This document shows positions 8,913 to 16,761 of a DNA stretch of 48,346 bases, piece after piece. The number at the start of each line of letters is the position of its first letter. Position 1 is the stretch's first letter. Source of the stretch: Nesterenkonia sp. F (GTDB taxonomy: Bacteria > Actinomycetota > Actinomycetes > Actinomycetales > Micrococcaceae); NCBI RefSeq assembly GCF_000220985.1, contig NZ_AFRW01000117.1, positions 1-48,346 on the forward strand. The letters are read 5' to 3'. Position numbers and translations under genes: made by a program. The notes beneath the pieces were generated by a model. The model ran no database searches. It saw only the letters and a list, made by a program, of their open reading frames with translations, and was not told where the DNA came from.

Positions 8913-10175
8913 TCAGGCGCCCGAGGCCCGGGCGACCATGGCCCGATTGACCAGCCCGGCGGCGGTGATCAACGAGGCCGCCGCCAGCGGGGCCAGCAGC
9001 GCCGCCTGGGTTCCGGCGGTCTCGGCGATGTGCCCGTTGATCGCCGAGGCGGCGGACTGGCCGACGACGACCCCGGTGGTCGCCATGGTCATCACTGTCG
9101 CGCCGCGGCCTCGCGGACTGCGGTCGGAGGCGATCGAGTAGACCACGACCAGCGTGGGCCCCAGCCCGATGCCCAGGACCAGCAGCACCATCAGGAGCAG
9201 CGGCATCGACTCGACGACCAGCAGCGCGGCGGTGCCGACGACCATGATCAGCGGGAAGACGATCCAGCGGGCGTGCATCGTGAAGCGGGCCGGGAAGAGC
9301 GCCGAGCCCAGGGCGAAGGCCGCCGAGCCGATGCCCATCACGCCGTAGACCAGGCCGGCCGACTCGGCATGGCCGGCGTCGGACATCGCCGAGGTCAGGG
9401 CGGTGAGCAGCGAGCCGAAGAACAGTCCGATGCCGAGCACGCCGACCAGCACCACCACCAGGCCCGGCCGCAGCAGCTCGCGCGCGGGCGCGGCGACCAC
9501 TCCGGCGGTCCGGTTCGACGGGACCTCGTGGACGCTGGAGTGCAGGGCGAAGGCGGTGACGAAGACCAGCGTGAGCACCGCCGCGCCGATCACCGGGGCC
9601 GCCGGGCTCATGGTCGCGGCCAGCAGGCCGACGATCATCGGCCCGAAGACGAAGGTCAGCTCGTCGACGGCCGACTCGTAGGCCATGGTGCCGGTGGTCA
9701 CCGCCGTGCGCCGCTCCGGGACGACACGCCGGGTGATGATGCCGACCAGCCGGCTGCGCGACATCGGCGGGACCTGCGGCGTCGTCGCACCGATGACGAA
9801 GGCGGTGGCCAGCACCGCGGCGTCCGGCAACGGCGAATACACCACCCAGGCCATGGTCAGCAGCGCGAGCGAGCTGGCCATCCCGGCGAGCATCACGACC
9901 AGCCGCTGGCCGAAGCGGTCGGCGGCCGAGCCGATGAGCGGCCCGAAGATCGCGGTGCCGACGCCGACCATGGCCGAGGTCAGTCCGCCGATCCCCAGCG
10001 AGCCGCGGCCGGCGACCACCAGGGTCAGCACGCCCACGACCATCATGGCGTAGGGGAAGCGGGCCACCAGGGCGATCGGGAAGAAGGACGTCCCGACGGC
10101 GGGGAGAAGGGTGGTGTGGCGAGCGTCCGAGGCGTCGTGGGCCTCGGCGGGACGCTCGGAGTCGGTGATGGTCAT
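8913..10175 (-). CDS. Major facilitator superfamily transporter
   Basis: Probable 12-segment membrane transporter of 420 aa. After a short polar N-terminus it runs TSFFPIALVARFPYAMMVVG and contains loop 2-3 motif SAADRFGQRLVVML, plus the mid-protein loop and second-half membrane segments. The ATG at 10175 follows AGGAGG by 11 nt; a GTG at 10187 is possible. It resembles sugar-efflux/drug-efflux type MFS proteins but no substrate can be assigned. Convergent with the Lrp gene and divergent from the copper ATPase, with about 200 nt between them. Confidence 0.82.
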   Translation of the reverse strand: MTITDSERPAEAHDASDARHTTLLPAVGTSFFPIALVARFPYAMMVVGVLTLVVAGRGSLGIGGLTSAMVGVGTAIFGPLIGSAADRFGQRLVVMLAGMASSLALLTMAWVVYSPLPDAAVLATAFVIGATTPQVPPMSRSRLVGIITRRVVPERRTAVTTGTMAYESAVDELTFVFGPMIVGLLAATMSPAAPVIGAAVLTLVFVTAFALHSSVHEVPSNRTAGVVAAPARELLRPGLVVVLVGVLGIGLFFGSLLTALTSAMSDAGHAESAGLVYGVMGIGSAAFALGSALFPARFTMHARWIVFPLIMVVGTAALLVVESMPLLLMVLLVLGIGLGPTLVVVYSIASDRSPRGRGATVMTMATTGVVVGQSAASAINGHIAETAGTQAALLAPLAAASLITAAGLVNRAMVARASGA

Positions 10176-10348
10176 CGTCGCGCGCACCTCCTGCAGCGGA
10201 CTCGTGGAGCACAGTGCCGCCTTAGCGCGCTCGTCGTCGAGCGTCACCAGGTAGATACACAATCTGATGGGCAAGGACGGCCCGGATGTCGGACAAGCCG
10301 TCCAGGCCAGCATTTCAGTCTAAACGCGCTTCTCTTGAAGGGCAACCC

Positions 10349-10376
10349 TGGACAGATACCCCTAGGGGGTATACAT
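10349..10376 (+). promoter_or_regulatory. CsoR-like operator and promoter of the copper ATPase gene
   Basis: A perfect inverted repeat ATACCCC-TAG-GGGGTAT lies at 10356-10372, matching the G/C-tract palindromes bound by CsoR/RcnR copper repressors. It sits between TGGACA (10349-10354) and a TATACAT -10 (10370-10376) and overlaps the latter, so binding should block transcription. The -10 is about 8 nt before the ATG at 10385, suggesting a leaderless or very short-leader message. Confidence 0.75.
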
Positions 10377-10384
10377 TCTGGGAT

Positions 10385-12532
10385 ATGAGCACCGAATCCA
10401 GAGATCACACGGACCAGGGCCACGACCAGCACGACCGGCACGACCACAGCCCCTCGCACGGTCACGAGGAGCACGCCGGGCACAGCACCCCTGCCGGACA
10501 CGGTGACCACGCGGGACATGGCGGTCACTCCGGCCACTCCGGTCACTCCGGCCACTCCGGTCACGGCGACCATGCCGCCCAGTTCCGCCGCCTCTTCCTG
10601 ATCATGCTCGTCGTCGCGATCCCGACGGCGGCGCTGGACCCGGCCTTCGCCGAGCTGCTGGGCTACTCCGTGCCCGACGCCCTCTGGCTCCGCGGCATCG
10701 CGCCGGTGCTCGGCACGGTGATGTACGTCTGGGGCGGGCGCCCCTTCCTGGCCGGGGGCCTCTCCGAGCTGCGGTCGCGCAGCCCCGGCATGATGCTGCT
10801 CATCGCTCTGGCGCTGACCGTCGCGCTGCTCTCCTCCTGGGGCGCGATGCTGGGACTCGTCGACGCCGGGCTGACCTTCTGGTGGGAGCTGGCCCTGCTG
10901 GTGGTCATCATGCTGCTGGGCCATTGGATGGAGATGCGTTCGATCGCCCGGACCAGCTCGGCGCTGGACTCGCTGGCCGCGCTGATGCCCGACGAGGCCG
11001 AGCGCGTCGACGGCGAGTCCGTCACCACCGTCTCCCCCGAGGACCTGGTCGCCGGCGACGTCGTCGTCGTGCGCCCGGGCGCCTCGGTCCCCGCCGACGG
11101 CCGGATCACCTCCGGAACGGCGAACCTGGACGAGTCGATGATCACCGGCGAGTCGCAGACGGTGACCCGCGGCGCGGGCGAGCAGGTCGTCGCCGGCACG
11201 GTGGCCACCGACTCCGGACTGCGGGTGGAGATCACCGCCGTGGGCGAGGAGACCGCGCTGGCCGGCATCCGCCGGCTCGTCGAGGACGCTCAGAACTCCA
11301 GCTCGCGGGCCCAGCGGCTGGCCGACGTCGCCGCGGCCTGGCTGTTCTGGTTCGCCCTGGCCGCCGCGGCGCTCACCGCCGCCGCCTGGCTGCTCGCCGG
11401 CAGTCCCGACGACGCGGTGGTCCGCACCATCACGGTGCTGGTCATCGCCTGCCCGCATGCCCTCGGCCTGGCGGTGCCGCTGGTGGTCTCCATCGCCTCC
11501 GAACGCGCCGCCCGGGCCGGCGTGCTGATCAGCGACCGGGTCGCCATGGAGACTATGCGCAGCGTCGACACCGTGCTCTTCGACAAGACGGGCACGCTGA
11601 CCCGCGGCGAGCCCGAGCTGGTCGACCTCGCCGCGGCGGCCGGGCAGGAGGAGCAGCAGCTCCTGGCGCTGGCCGCGGCCGCAGAGTCCGACTCCGAGCA
11701 CCCCCTCGCCGCCGCGATCCGCGCCGCCGCCGAGCAGCGCGGACTGGACGTCCCGAGCGCCGAGGACTTCAGCTCCTCCCCCGCCGTCGGCGTGGAGGCG
11801 ACCGTCGACGGCGCCCGGGTGCAGGTCGGCGGCCCGCGGCTGCTCGAGGAGCACTCGCTCGCCGAACTGGACGCCGTCGGATCCTGGCGCGCCGAGGGGG
11901 CGATCATCCTGCACGTGGTCGTCGACGGCGCAGCCGCCGGGGCGCTGCGCCTGGACGACGCGATCCGCGAGGAGTCCCGACAGGCCGTCGAGGCGCTGCA
12001 CTCCCGCGGCGCGGAGGTCGCGATGATCACCGGCGACGCCGAGGCGGTGGCGCATACGGTGGCCGAGCAGCTGGGCATCGACCGGGTCATCGCCGGCGTG
12101 CGCCCGGAGGAGAAGTCCGCCGAGGTCGCGCGCCTGCAGCAGGATGGCCGACGCGTGGCGATGGTCGGCGACGGCGTCAACGACGCACCGGCCCTGGCCC
12201 AGGCCGACGTCGGCGTGGCCATCGGCGCGGGCACCGACGTCGCCGTCGGCTCGGCCGGCATCATCCTGGCCTCCTCCGATCCGCGCGGCGTGCTCTCGGC
12301 GCTGCGCCTCTCCGACGCCGCCCGGACCAAGATGCGGCAGAACCTGTGGTGGGCGGCCGGCTACAACCTGATCGCGGTGCCGCTGGCGGCCGGGGTGCTC
12401 GCCCCGATCGGCTTCGTGCTGCCGATGAGCGTCGGAGCGGTGCTGATGTCGCTGTCGACGGTGCTGGTCGCGGCCAACGCCCAGCTGCTCAGGCGGCTCG
12501 ACCTGCGGCCGGAGGCGCTGGAGACCGCCTGA
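10385..12532 (+). CDS. copB: CopB-type heavy-metal P1B-ATPase with His-rich N-terminus
   Basis: ATP-driven metal exporter of 715 aa. Order of parts: a His-rich N-terminus (18 His within residues 8-63, ending in Gly-His-Ser repeats), membrane segments, actuator loop with MITGESQ, metal-site helix ACPHALGLAVPLV (Cys356-Pro-His358), phosphorylation loop FDKTGTLT (Asp400), HPLAAAI nucleotide-binding motif and hinge VGDGVNDAPALA. The CPH triplet and His-rich tail define the P1B-3 (CopB) group, linked to Cu(II)/Cu(I)/Ag export, rather than CopA (CPC). A CsoR-like operator is directly upstream. No csoR or copZ gene is in the window. The symbol follows the subgroup, not a tested orthologue. Confidence 0.9.
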   Translation: MSTESRDHTDQGHDQHDRHDHSPSHGHEEHAGHSTPAGHGDHAGHGGHSGHSGHSGHSGHGDHAAQFRRLFLIMLVVAIPTAALDPAFAELLGYSVPDALWLRGIAPVLGTVMYVWGGRPFLAGGLSELRSRSPGMMLLIALALTVALLSSWGAMLGLVDAGLTFWWELALLVVIMLLGHWMEMRSIARTSSALDSLAALMPDEAERVDGESVTTVSPEDLVAGDVVVVRPGASVPADGRITSGTANLDESMITGESQTVTRGAGEQVVAGTVATDSGLRVEITAVGEETALAGIRRLVEDAQNSSSRAQRLADVAAAWLFWFALAAAALTAAAWLLAGSPDDAVVRTITVLVIACPHALGLAVPLVVSIASERAARAGVLISDRVAMETMRSVDTVLFDKTGTLTRGEPELVDLAAAAGQEEQQLLALAAAAESDSEHPLAAAIRAAAEQRGLDVPSAEDFSSSPAVGVEATVDGARVQVGGPRLLEEHSLAELDAVGSWRAEGAIILHVVVDGAAAGALRLDDAIREESRQAVEALHSRGAEVAMITGDAEAVAHTVAEQLGIDRVIAGVRPEEKSAEVARLQQDGRRVAMVGDGVNDAPALAQADVGVAIGAGTDVAVGSAGIILASSDPRGVLSALRLSDAARTKMRQNLWWAAGYNLIAVPLAAGVLAPIGFVLPMSVGAVLMSLSTVLVAANAQLLRRLDLRPEALETA
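10523..10558 (+). repeat. Four tandem 9-bp repeats (GGYCACTCC) coding for Gly-His-Ser
   Basis: Four in-frame copies of GGTCACTCC or GGCCACTCC encode the Gly-His-Ser repeats in the His-rich metal-binding tail of the ATPase. Only the third base of the Gly codon varies. Confidence 0.9.
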
Positions 12533-12566
12533 TCCGTCGGAGGGTCGGGGACCGACAGGGCGCGGC

Positions 12567-12595
12567 TGGCCATATACATAACCACGTTATATACT
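12567..12595 (+). promoter_or_regulatory. Promoter and likely autoregulatory operator of the marR gene
   Basis: TGGCCA (12567-12572) is 17 nt from TATACT (12590-12595), which ends 7 nt before the ATG at 12603. Inside the spacer lies the inverted repeat ATAAC-CAC-GTTAT (12578-12590), the size and position expected for a MarR dimer that represses its own leaderless transcript. Confidence 0.7.
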
Positions 12596-12602
12596 GACGG
12601 CG

Positions 12603-13094
12603 ATGGATTCCCCCTCCACTCAGGCTGCGGCCTCCGCCGCAGTCGACGACCAGTCCGTCGAGGACCTCACCGCCGAGCTCGTCGTCGTCTCCGGCCGGCT
12701 GACGCGCACCCTGCGTCGGCTGGCGCGCGAAGAGACCGATCCGTCCACGGTCCGCGCGCTGTCGGTGGTCGACGAGCTTCAGCCGGTCCGCGTGGGCCGC
12801 TTCGCGGCGGAGCACCTGTGCTCTCAGCCCGCCGCGACGAAGCTGCTGGCCCGGCTGGAGGCCGACGGGCTGGTCGTCCGCCGCATCAGCGGCGCAGATC
12901 GGCGCGCCGCGGAGTTCTCGCTGACCGAGGACGGGCGACGGCGACTGGCCTCCATCCGCGGCCAGCTCACCGAGCAGCTCGCCCCGGCGCTGCGCGACCT
13001 GGACGCGGGCGACCGTGCGGGCCTGGCCCGCTCCATGGCCTCAGTGGAGGAGTTCATCAGCTCGGTGCGGCCGGACGACGACGTCCGCCGCTGA
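12603..13094 (+). CDS. MarR-family transcriptional regulator
   Basis: Winged-helix repressor of 163 aa. The recognition region reads CSQPAATKLLARLEADGLVV and is followed by the wing RISGADRRAAEFSLTEDGRR, with helical dimerisation segments at both ends. It starts at ATG 12603 on a probably leaderless message. The next gene, an MFS efflux pump 115 nt downstream on the same strand, is its likely target. This marR-MFS arrangement typically responds to small lipophilic or phenolic compounds; the ligand is unknown. Confidence 0.92.
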   Translation: MDSPSTQAAASAAVDDQSVEDLTAELVVVSGRLTRTLRRLAREETDPSTVRALSVVDELQPVRVGRFAAEHLCSQPAATKLLARLEADGLVVRRISGADRRAAEFSLTEDGRRRLASIRGQLTEQLAPALRDLDAGDRAGLARSMASVEEFISSVRPDDDVRR

Positions 13095-13209
13095 CGCGCC
13101 GCCTCTCCCGCCCCGGCACGGCCGCAGGTCGTCCGGGGCGTCATCCTGCCCGGCGCCCGACACAGACCCCGCACAGACCCGACGCCCCGAGAGAAGAAGG
13201 TGGTCCCCC

Positions 13210-14556
13210 ACGTCCTCCGCACCGCGCACCGACGCTGACACCGGCACGACCAGCACGCCTGCCCCGTCCGGCCCGACCGACGCCTCCGGCTCGCCCGGCT
13301 CCGACGCCGACGCCTCCATCCTCCGCCAGCCCCGGGCCGTCTGGGCCGTGGCCTTCGCCTGCGTCATCGCCTTCATGGGCATCGGCCTGGTGGACCCGAT
13401 CCTCCCGGCGATCTCCGCCGAGCTCGACGCCACTCCGGCGCAGTCGATGCTGCTGTTCACCAGCTACCTGCTGATCACCGGGGCGATGATGTTCTTCACC
13501 AGCGCGATCTCCTCGCGGATCGGCGCGAAGCCCACGCTGCTGATCGGGCTGGTGCTCGTCGTCGCCTTCGCCGCCCTGGCCGGCAGCTCGGCGACCGTCT
13601 GGCAGATCATCGACTTCCGCGCCGGCTGGGGCCTGGGCAATGCCCTGTTCATCTCCACCGCGCTGGCGACCATCGTCGGGGCGACCTCCGGCGGCTCGGA
13701 GAAGGCGATCATCCTCTATGAGGCCGCCCTGGGCCTGGGCATCGCCACCGGCCCGCTGCTCGGCGGACTGCTCGGCGAGATCTCCTGGCGCGGCCCGTTC
13801 TTCGGCACCGCCGCCCTGATGGCGATCGGGCTGATCGCCGTCGCCGCCCTGCTGCCGAAGCAGGAGCGCCCGACGCCGGATCAGCACGTGCGGCTGACTG
13901 CGACCTTCCGGGCGCTGTCCCACCCGGGTCTGCTGACCCTGGCGATCACCGCGCTGCTGTACAACTTCGGCTTCTTCACCCTGCTCGCCTACAGCCCCTT
14001 CCCGCTGGAGGAGGACGCCGCCGCGGCCGGACTGGCGAACTTCGGGGCCATGGGCCTGGGGCTGGTGTTCTTCGGCTGGGGCATCTGTCTCGCGATCACC
14101 TCGGTCTTCGTCGCCCCGCTGCTCACCCACCGCTTCGGCCGCCGCCCGGTGCTGGTCACCACGCTGGCCTGCCTGGCGGTGATCCTGCTGGGCATGGCGC
14201 TGTTGGTCGACTCGCTGGCCGCCCTGGCGACCGGCGTCATCGTCGCCGGACTGTTCCTCGGCGTGCTGAACACGGTGCTGACCGAGGCCGTCATGGAGGT
14301 CAGCGACCTGCCGCGGCCGGTGGCGTCGTCCACGTACTCGGGCGTGCGCTTCATGGGCGGCGCCGTCGCACCGTTGATCGCCGGGCAGGTCTCCGACGCG
14401 CTCGGCGCCGGCTCGCCCTACCTCTTCGGCGCCGCGGCCGTGGTGCTGGCGATCGTCGCCCTGGTGATCGGGGCACGTTCGCTGCGCGTGCTCGACCGGG
14501 TGCACGGCGAACCCGTCGAGGAGGAGGCCTGGGCGATCACCGGAGGCGACGCGTGA
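13210..14556 (+). CDS. MFS drug-efflux type transporter, apparent ACG start
   Basis: Membrane transporter of about 448 aa with 12 predicted segments. After a polar Ser/Thr/Asp N-terminus come AVWAVAFACVIAFMGIGLVD and the helix 2 region YLLITGAMMFFTSAISSRIG. It contains the helix 5 stretch GLGIATGPLLGGLLGE that resembles the antiporter motif C, consistent with drug:proton antiport. No ATG, GTG or TTG in frame precedes the first membrane segment until far inside marR. An ACG at 13210 lies 6 nt after AAGAAGGTGG and yields a normal N-terminus (TSSAPRTDADTG, initiating Met expected). Alternatively a base error in the CCCCC run could join a GTG at 13200. Likely controlled by MarR upstream. Confidence 0.85.
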   Translation, partial: TSSAPRTDADTGTTSTPAPSGPTDASGSPGSDADASILRQPRAVWAVAFACVIAFMGIGLVDPILPAISAELDATPAQSMLLFTSYLLITGAMMFFTSAISSRIGAKPTLLIGLVLVVAFAALAGSSATVWQIIDFRAGWGLGNALFISTALATIVGATSGGSEKAIILYEAALGLGIATGPLLGGLLGEISWRGPFFGTAALMAIGLIAVAALLPKQERPTPDQHVRLTATFRALSHPGLLTLAITALLYNFGFFTLLAYSPFPLEEDAAAAGLANFGAMGLGLVFFGWGICLAITSVFVAPLLTHRFGRRPVLVTTLACLAVILLGMALLVDSLAALATGVIVAGLFLGVLNTVLTEAVMEVSDLPRPVASSTYSGVRFMGGAVAPLIAGQVSDALGAGSPYLFGAAAVVLAIVALVIGARSLRVLDRVHGEPVEEEAWAITGGDA

Positions 14557-14570
14557 GCGCGCGCTGCCCC

Positions 14571-14655
14571 GCTCATCATGCATCGAACGGGGGATCCACT
14601 GCGGCTATGAGCCGAACCCGGCCGCATAGCCGCAGTGGATCCCCCGTTGATGAGC
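14571..14655. terminator. Long palindrome between convergent MFS and SMR genes
   Basis: Two perfect 24-nt complementary arms (14586-14609 and 14625-14648) enclose a 15-nt loop, with outer arms GCTCATCA (14571-14578) and TGATGAGC (14648-14655) beyond a bulge. The position between two convergent stop codons fits a bidirectional terminator, although no T tract follows. The arms are longer than a terminator needs. Confidence 0.7.
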
Positions 14656-14703
14656 GGTGGGGCCCGGCGGAGCGGTGGGCCCGGCGGACGGGCGGCGTCA
14701 CCC

Positions 14704-15084
14704 TCAGCGCGGGCCGAAGTCCGCCGTCGAGTCGGCGGCCTCTCCGCGGGCCTGTTCGCCGTCGTCGGCACTGTGGGTGAGCTTCAGCCCGACGATGCTG
14801 CCGACGATCCCGGCCATGAACACCAGCTTCCACGCTGAGACCGGCTCCTGACCGAGGGCGATGCTCGCCGCGACGGTGATCGTCGCCCCGAGGCCGGCCC
14901 AGACGGCGTAGGCGGTGCCGATCGGGATGCTCCGCGCCGCCCGGGCGAGGGTCACCATGCTCACCAGCAGTCCGAGGAGGAACACGACGACGGGCACCGG
15001 CCGGGAGAAGCCGTCGCTCAGCCCCAGGGCGGTCGCCCAGACGGCCTCCATCACTGCGCTGAACACCAGGATGATCCAGGCCAT
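14704..15084 (-). CDS. Small multidrug resistance (SMR) protein, SugE/Gdx-like subunit
   Basis: Four-helix transporter of 126 aa. It opens with MAWIILVFSAVMEAVWATAL, keeping the essential Glu in helix 1, then GLSDGFSRPVP and IPIGTAYAVWAGLGATIT, closely following the SugE/Gdx pattern. A charged tail of about 20 residues extends past the usual end. The ATG at 15084 shares its A with the stop of the SMR gene upstream (TGATG), so the two are translationally coupled and probably form an antiparallel heterodimer, as in paired SMR systems. SugE/Gdx relatives export guanidinium; quaternary ammonium export is the alternative. Confidence 0.9.
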   Translation of the reverse strand: MAWIILVFSAVMEAVWATALGLSDGFSRPVPVVVFLLGLLVSMVTLARAARSIPIGTAYAVWAGLGATITVAASIALGQEPVSAWKLVFMAGIVGSIVGLKLTHSADDGEQARGEAADSTADFGPR

Positions 15085-15398
15085 CAGCTCACCACCTTCA
15101 GCCCGATCAGGCTGACCACGAGCAGCGTCAGCAGGCCGGTCCGCGCGACGTCGAGGGTCTCGCTGCGCCGCACGACGCCGATCACGATGGTCAGCACGGC
15201 ACCGATCCCCACCCAGACCGCATAGGCGGCGCCGGCCGGAATGGCCGTCATGCCGTAGGCCAGCCCGCTCATCGACAGGACCAGCGCCGCGATGAACAGC
15301 AGCGTCGGGCGCCGCCGGCGCAGGCCGTCGGACTCGCCGAGGGCCGTCGCCCAGACCGCCTCCAAACCGCCGGAGACGGCCAGCACGATCCATTCCAT
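15084..15398 (-). CDS. Small multidrug resistance (SMR) protein, partner subunit
   Basis: Four-helix SMR protein of 104 aa, the standard length. Helix 1 is MEWIVLAVSGGLEAVWATAL with the conserved Glu, then IPAGAAYAVWVGIGAVLTIV in helix 3. The ATG at 15398 is chosen because GGAGGAGGA lies 3-4 nt upstream; a longer reading to 15455 adds residues with no ribosome site. It is first in a two-gene coupled unit with the SMR gene at 14704. The 5' side holds a long palindrome (15456-15523). Confidence 0.9.
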   Translation of the reverse strand: MEWIVLAVSGGLEAVWATALGESDGLRRRRPTLLFIAALVLSMSGLAYGMTAIPAGAAYAVWVGIGAVLTIVIGVVRRSETLDVARTGLLTLLVVSLIGLKVVS

Positions 15399-15455
15399 GA
15401 GTCCTCCTCCCTCGTCCGCTCCGCACGAGATCCGCCCGCCGACGCCCATGTACAT

Positions 15456-15523
15456 CGGGCGGGGGACCCCTCGGGGTCATCCGGCCGGATCGGCGACGAA
15501 CACCCCGAGGAATCCCCCGCCCG
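15456..15523. terminator. Long GC-rich palindrome between adh and the SMR pair
   Basis: Arms of 22 nt (15456-15477 and 15502-15523) pair with mismatches only at two central positions and enclose a 24-nt loop. On the minus strand it lies 21 nt after the alcohol dehydrogenase stop and 57 nt before the SMR start. It could end adh transcription or act in the SMR leader. No T tract follows. Confidence 0.6.
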
Positions 15524-15544
15524 ACGGCGGAACGGCGGCGAGCC

Positions 15545-16573
15545 TCAGCGGGTCGGGTCGACCATCACCTTCAGCGACTCGCGGTCGTCCATGGCGCGGT
15601 ACCCCTCGGGCACCTCGTCCAGGCCGATCACCCGGTCGAAGACCCGGCCCGGCTCGACCGTGCCGTCGAGGACGGCCGGCAGCAGCTGCTCGACGTAGGC
15701 GCGCACCGGGGCCGGGCCGCCGGTCAGCGTGATGTTGTGGCCGAAGAGGCTGCCGAAGCCGACCGGAGCCTCTTCATACTGCGGGACGCCGACGCGGCTG
15801 ATCACGCCGCCCGGGCGCACCACGCCGAGGGCCTGCTCGTAGGCGGGCATGTGGCCGACGGCCTCGAGCACTGCGTGAGTGCCCTCGCCGCCGGTGATCT
15901 CGCGGACCTCGGCGATGCCCTCCTCGCCGCGGGAGGCGACGACGTGCGTCGCTCCGAACTCGCGGCCGAGGTCGGTGCGGGCCTTGTGCCGGCCCATCAG
16001 GACGATCGTCTCGGCCCCGAGCTGCTTCGCGGAGAGCACCGCGAGCAGGCCGACGGCGCCGTCGCCGATCACCGTGACGGTGGAGCCCGGGCCGACGCCG
16101 GCCTTCACTGCGGCGTGCCAGCCGGTGGGGTACACGTCGGTGAGGGTCAGCAGCGAAGGCAGCAGCGACTGGTCGACGTCGCCGGGGACGGCCACCAGCG
16201 AGCCGGAGGCCTGCGGCACGCGGATCTTCTCCGCCTGGGCGCCGCTGTGGAAGCCGCCGTTCGGGCAGGAGGTGTGCAGGCCCTCCCGGCAGTGGTCGCA
16301 GGTGTTGTCCGCATAGGCGAAGGGAGCGACGACCATGTCGCCGATCGAGAGGCCGGCGACCTCCTCGCCGAGCTCCTCGACGATGCCGACGAACTCGTGG
16401 CCGATCTGGTCGCCCTCCTCGGCGTCGGGCTTGGAGTGGTACGGATGCAGGTCCGAGCCGCAGACGCAGGTGACCACGACGCGCACCACCGCATCGGTGG
16501 GCTCGACGAGGGCGGGGTCGGGGACGTCGGCGACGCGGACGTCGCCGGCGCCGTGGATCAGGGCTGCTCGCAT
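15545..16573 (-). CDS. Zinc-dependent alcohol dehydrogenase family protein
   Basis: Medium-chain NAD(P)-dependent dehydrogenase/reductase of 342 aa. Catalytic zinc region: Cys38 in CGSDLHPYHS and GHEF (His59-Glu60). The structural zinc loop reads DNTCDHCREGLHTSC, where the usual first Cys is Asp89 and Cys92, Cys95 and Cys103 remain. A Rossmann motif follows (VTVIGDGAVGLLAVLSAKQLG). The ATG at 16573 has AGGAGG 9 nt upstream. It resembles the glutathione-independent formaldehyde/threonine-dehydrogenase-like branch, but the substrate is unknown. Located between the SMR pair and the OsmC fusion on the same strand, with hairpins on either side, so probably its own unit. Confidence 0.88.
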   Translation of the reverse strand: MRAALIHGAGDVRVADVPDPALVEPTDAVVRVVVTCVCGSDLHPYHSKPDAEEGDQIGHEFVGIVEELGEEVAGLSIGDMVVAPFAYADNTCDHCREGLHTSCPNGGFHSGAQAEKIRVPQASGSLVAVPGDVDQSLLPSLLTLTDVYPTGWHAAVKAGVGPGSTVTVIGDGAVGLLAVLSAKQLGAETIVLMGRHKARTDLGREFGATHVVASRGEEGIAEVREITGGEGTHAVLEAVGHMPAYEQALGVVRPGGVISRVGVPQYEEAPVGFGSLFGHNITLTGGPAPVRAYVEQLLPAVLDGTVEPGRVFDRVIGLDEVPEGYRAMDDRESLKVMVDPTR

Positions 16574-16609
16574 GAGCGATGACCTCCTGGGGTCAGGTGG
16601 GAGACGTGT

Positions 16610-16630
16610 CCGGGGCGGAGCCCGCCCCGG
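16610..16630. terminator. GC-rich hairpin upstream of adh
   Basis: CCGGGGCGG-AGC-CCGCCCCGG forms a perfect 9-bp stem in the 188-nt gap between the OsmC fusion stop and the adh start. It probably ends transcription arriving from the OsmC operon. Nothing else is recognised in the gap. Confidence 0.55.
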
Positions 16631-16761
16631 CACAGCGTCGCCGAGCCCTGGTTTGTTCCGTGAGGTTCGTCCCTTCGGAGGTCTCACCCCACGTCAGGGC
16701 GACGACGGTGCGGACGACGACGGCGATCCCGGCGACCACCCCACCGTCGGCATCGTTCCGT

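Noticed and set aside
15399-15545. Guanidine riboswitch before the SMR pair
   Set aside because: No tandem ACGR-loop hairpins or ykkC-like core could be recognised; only a long hairpin is present.
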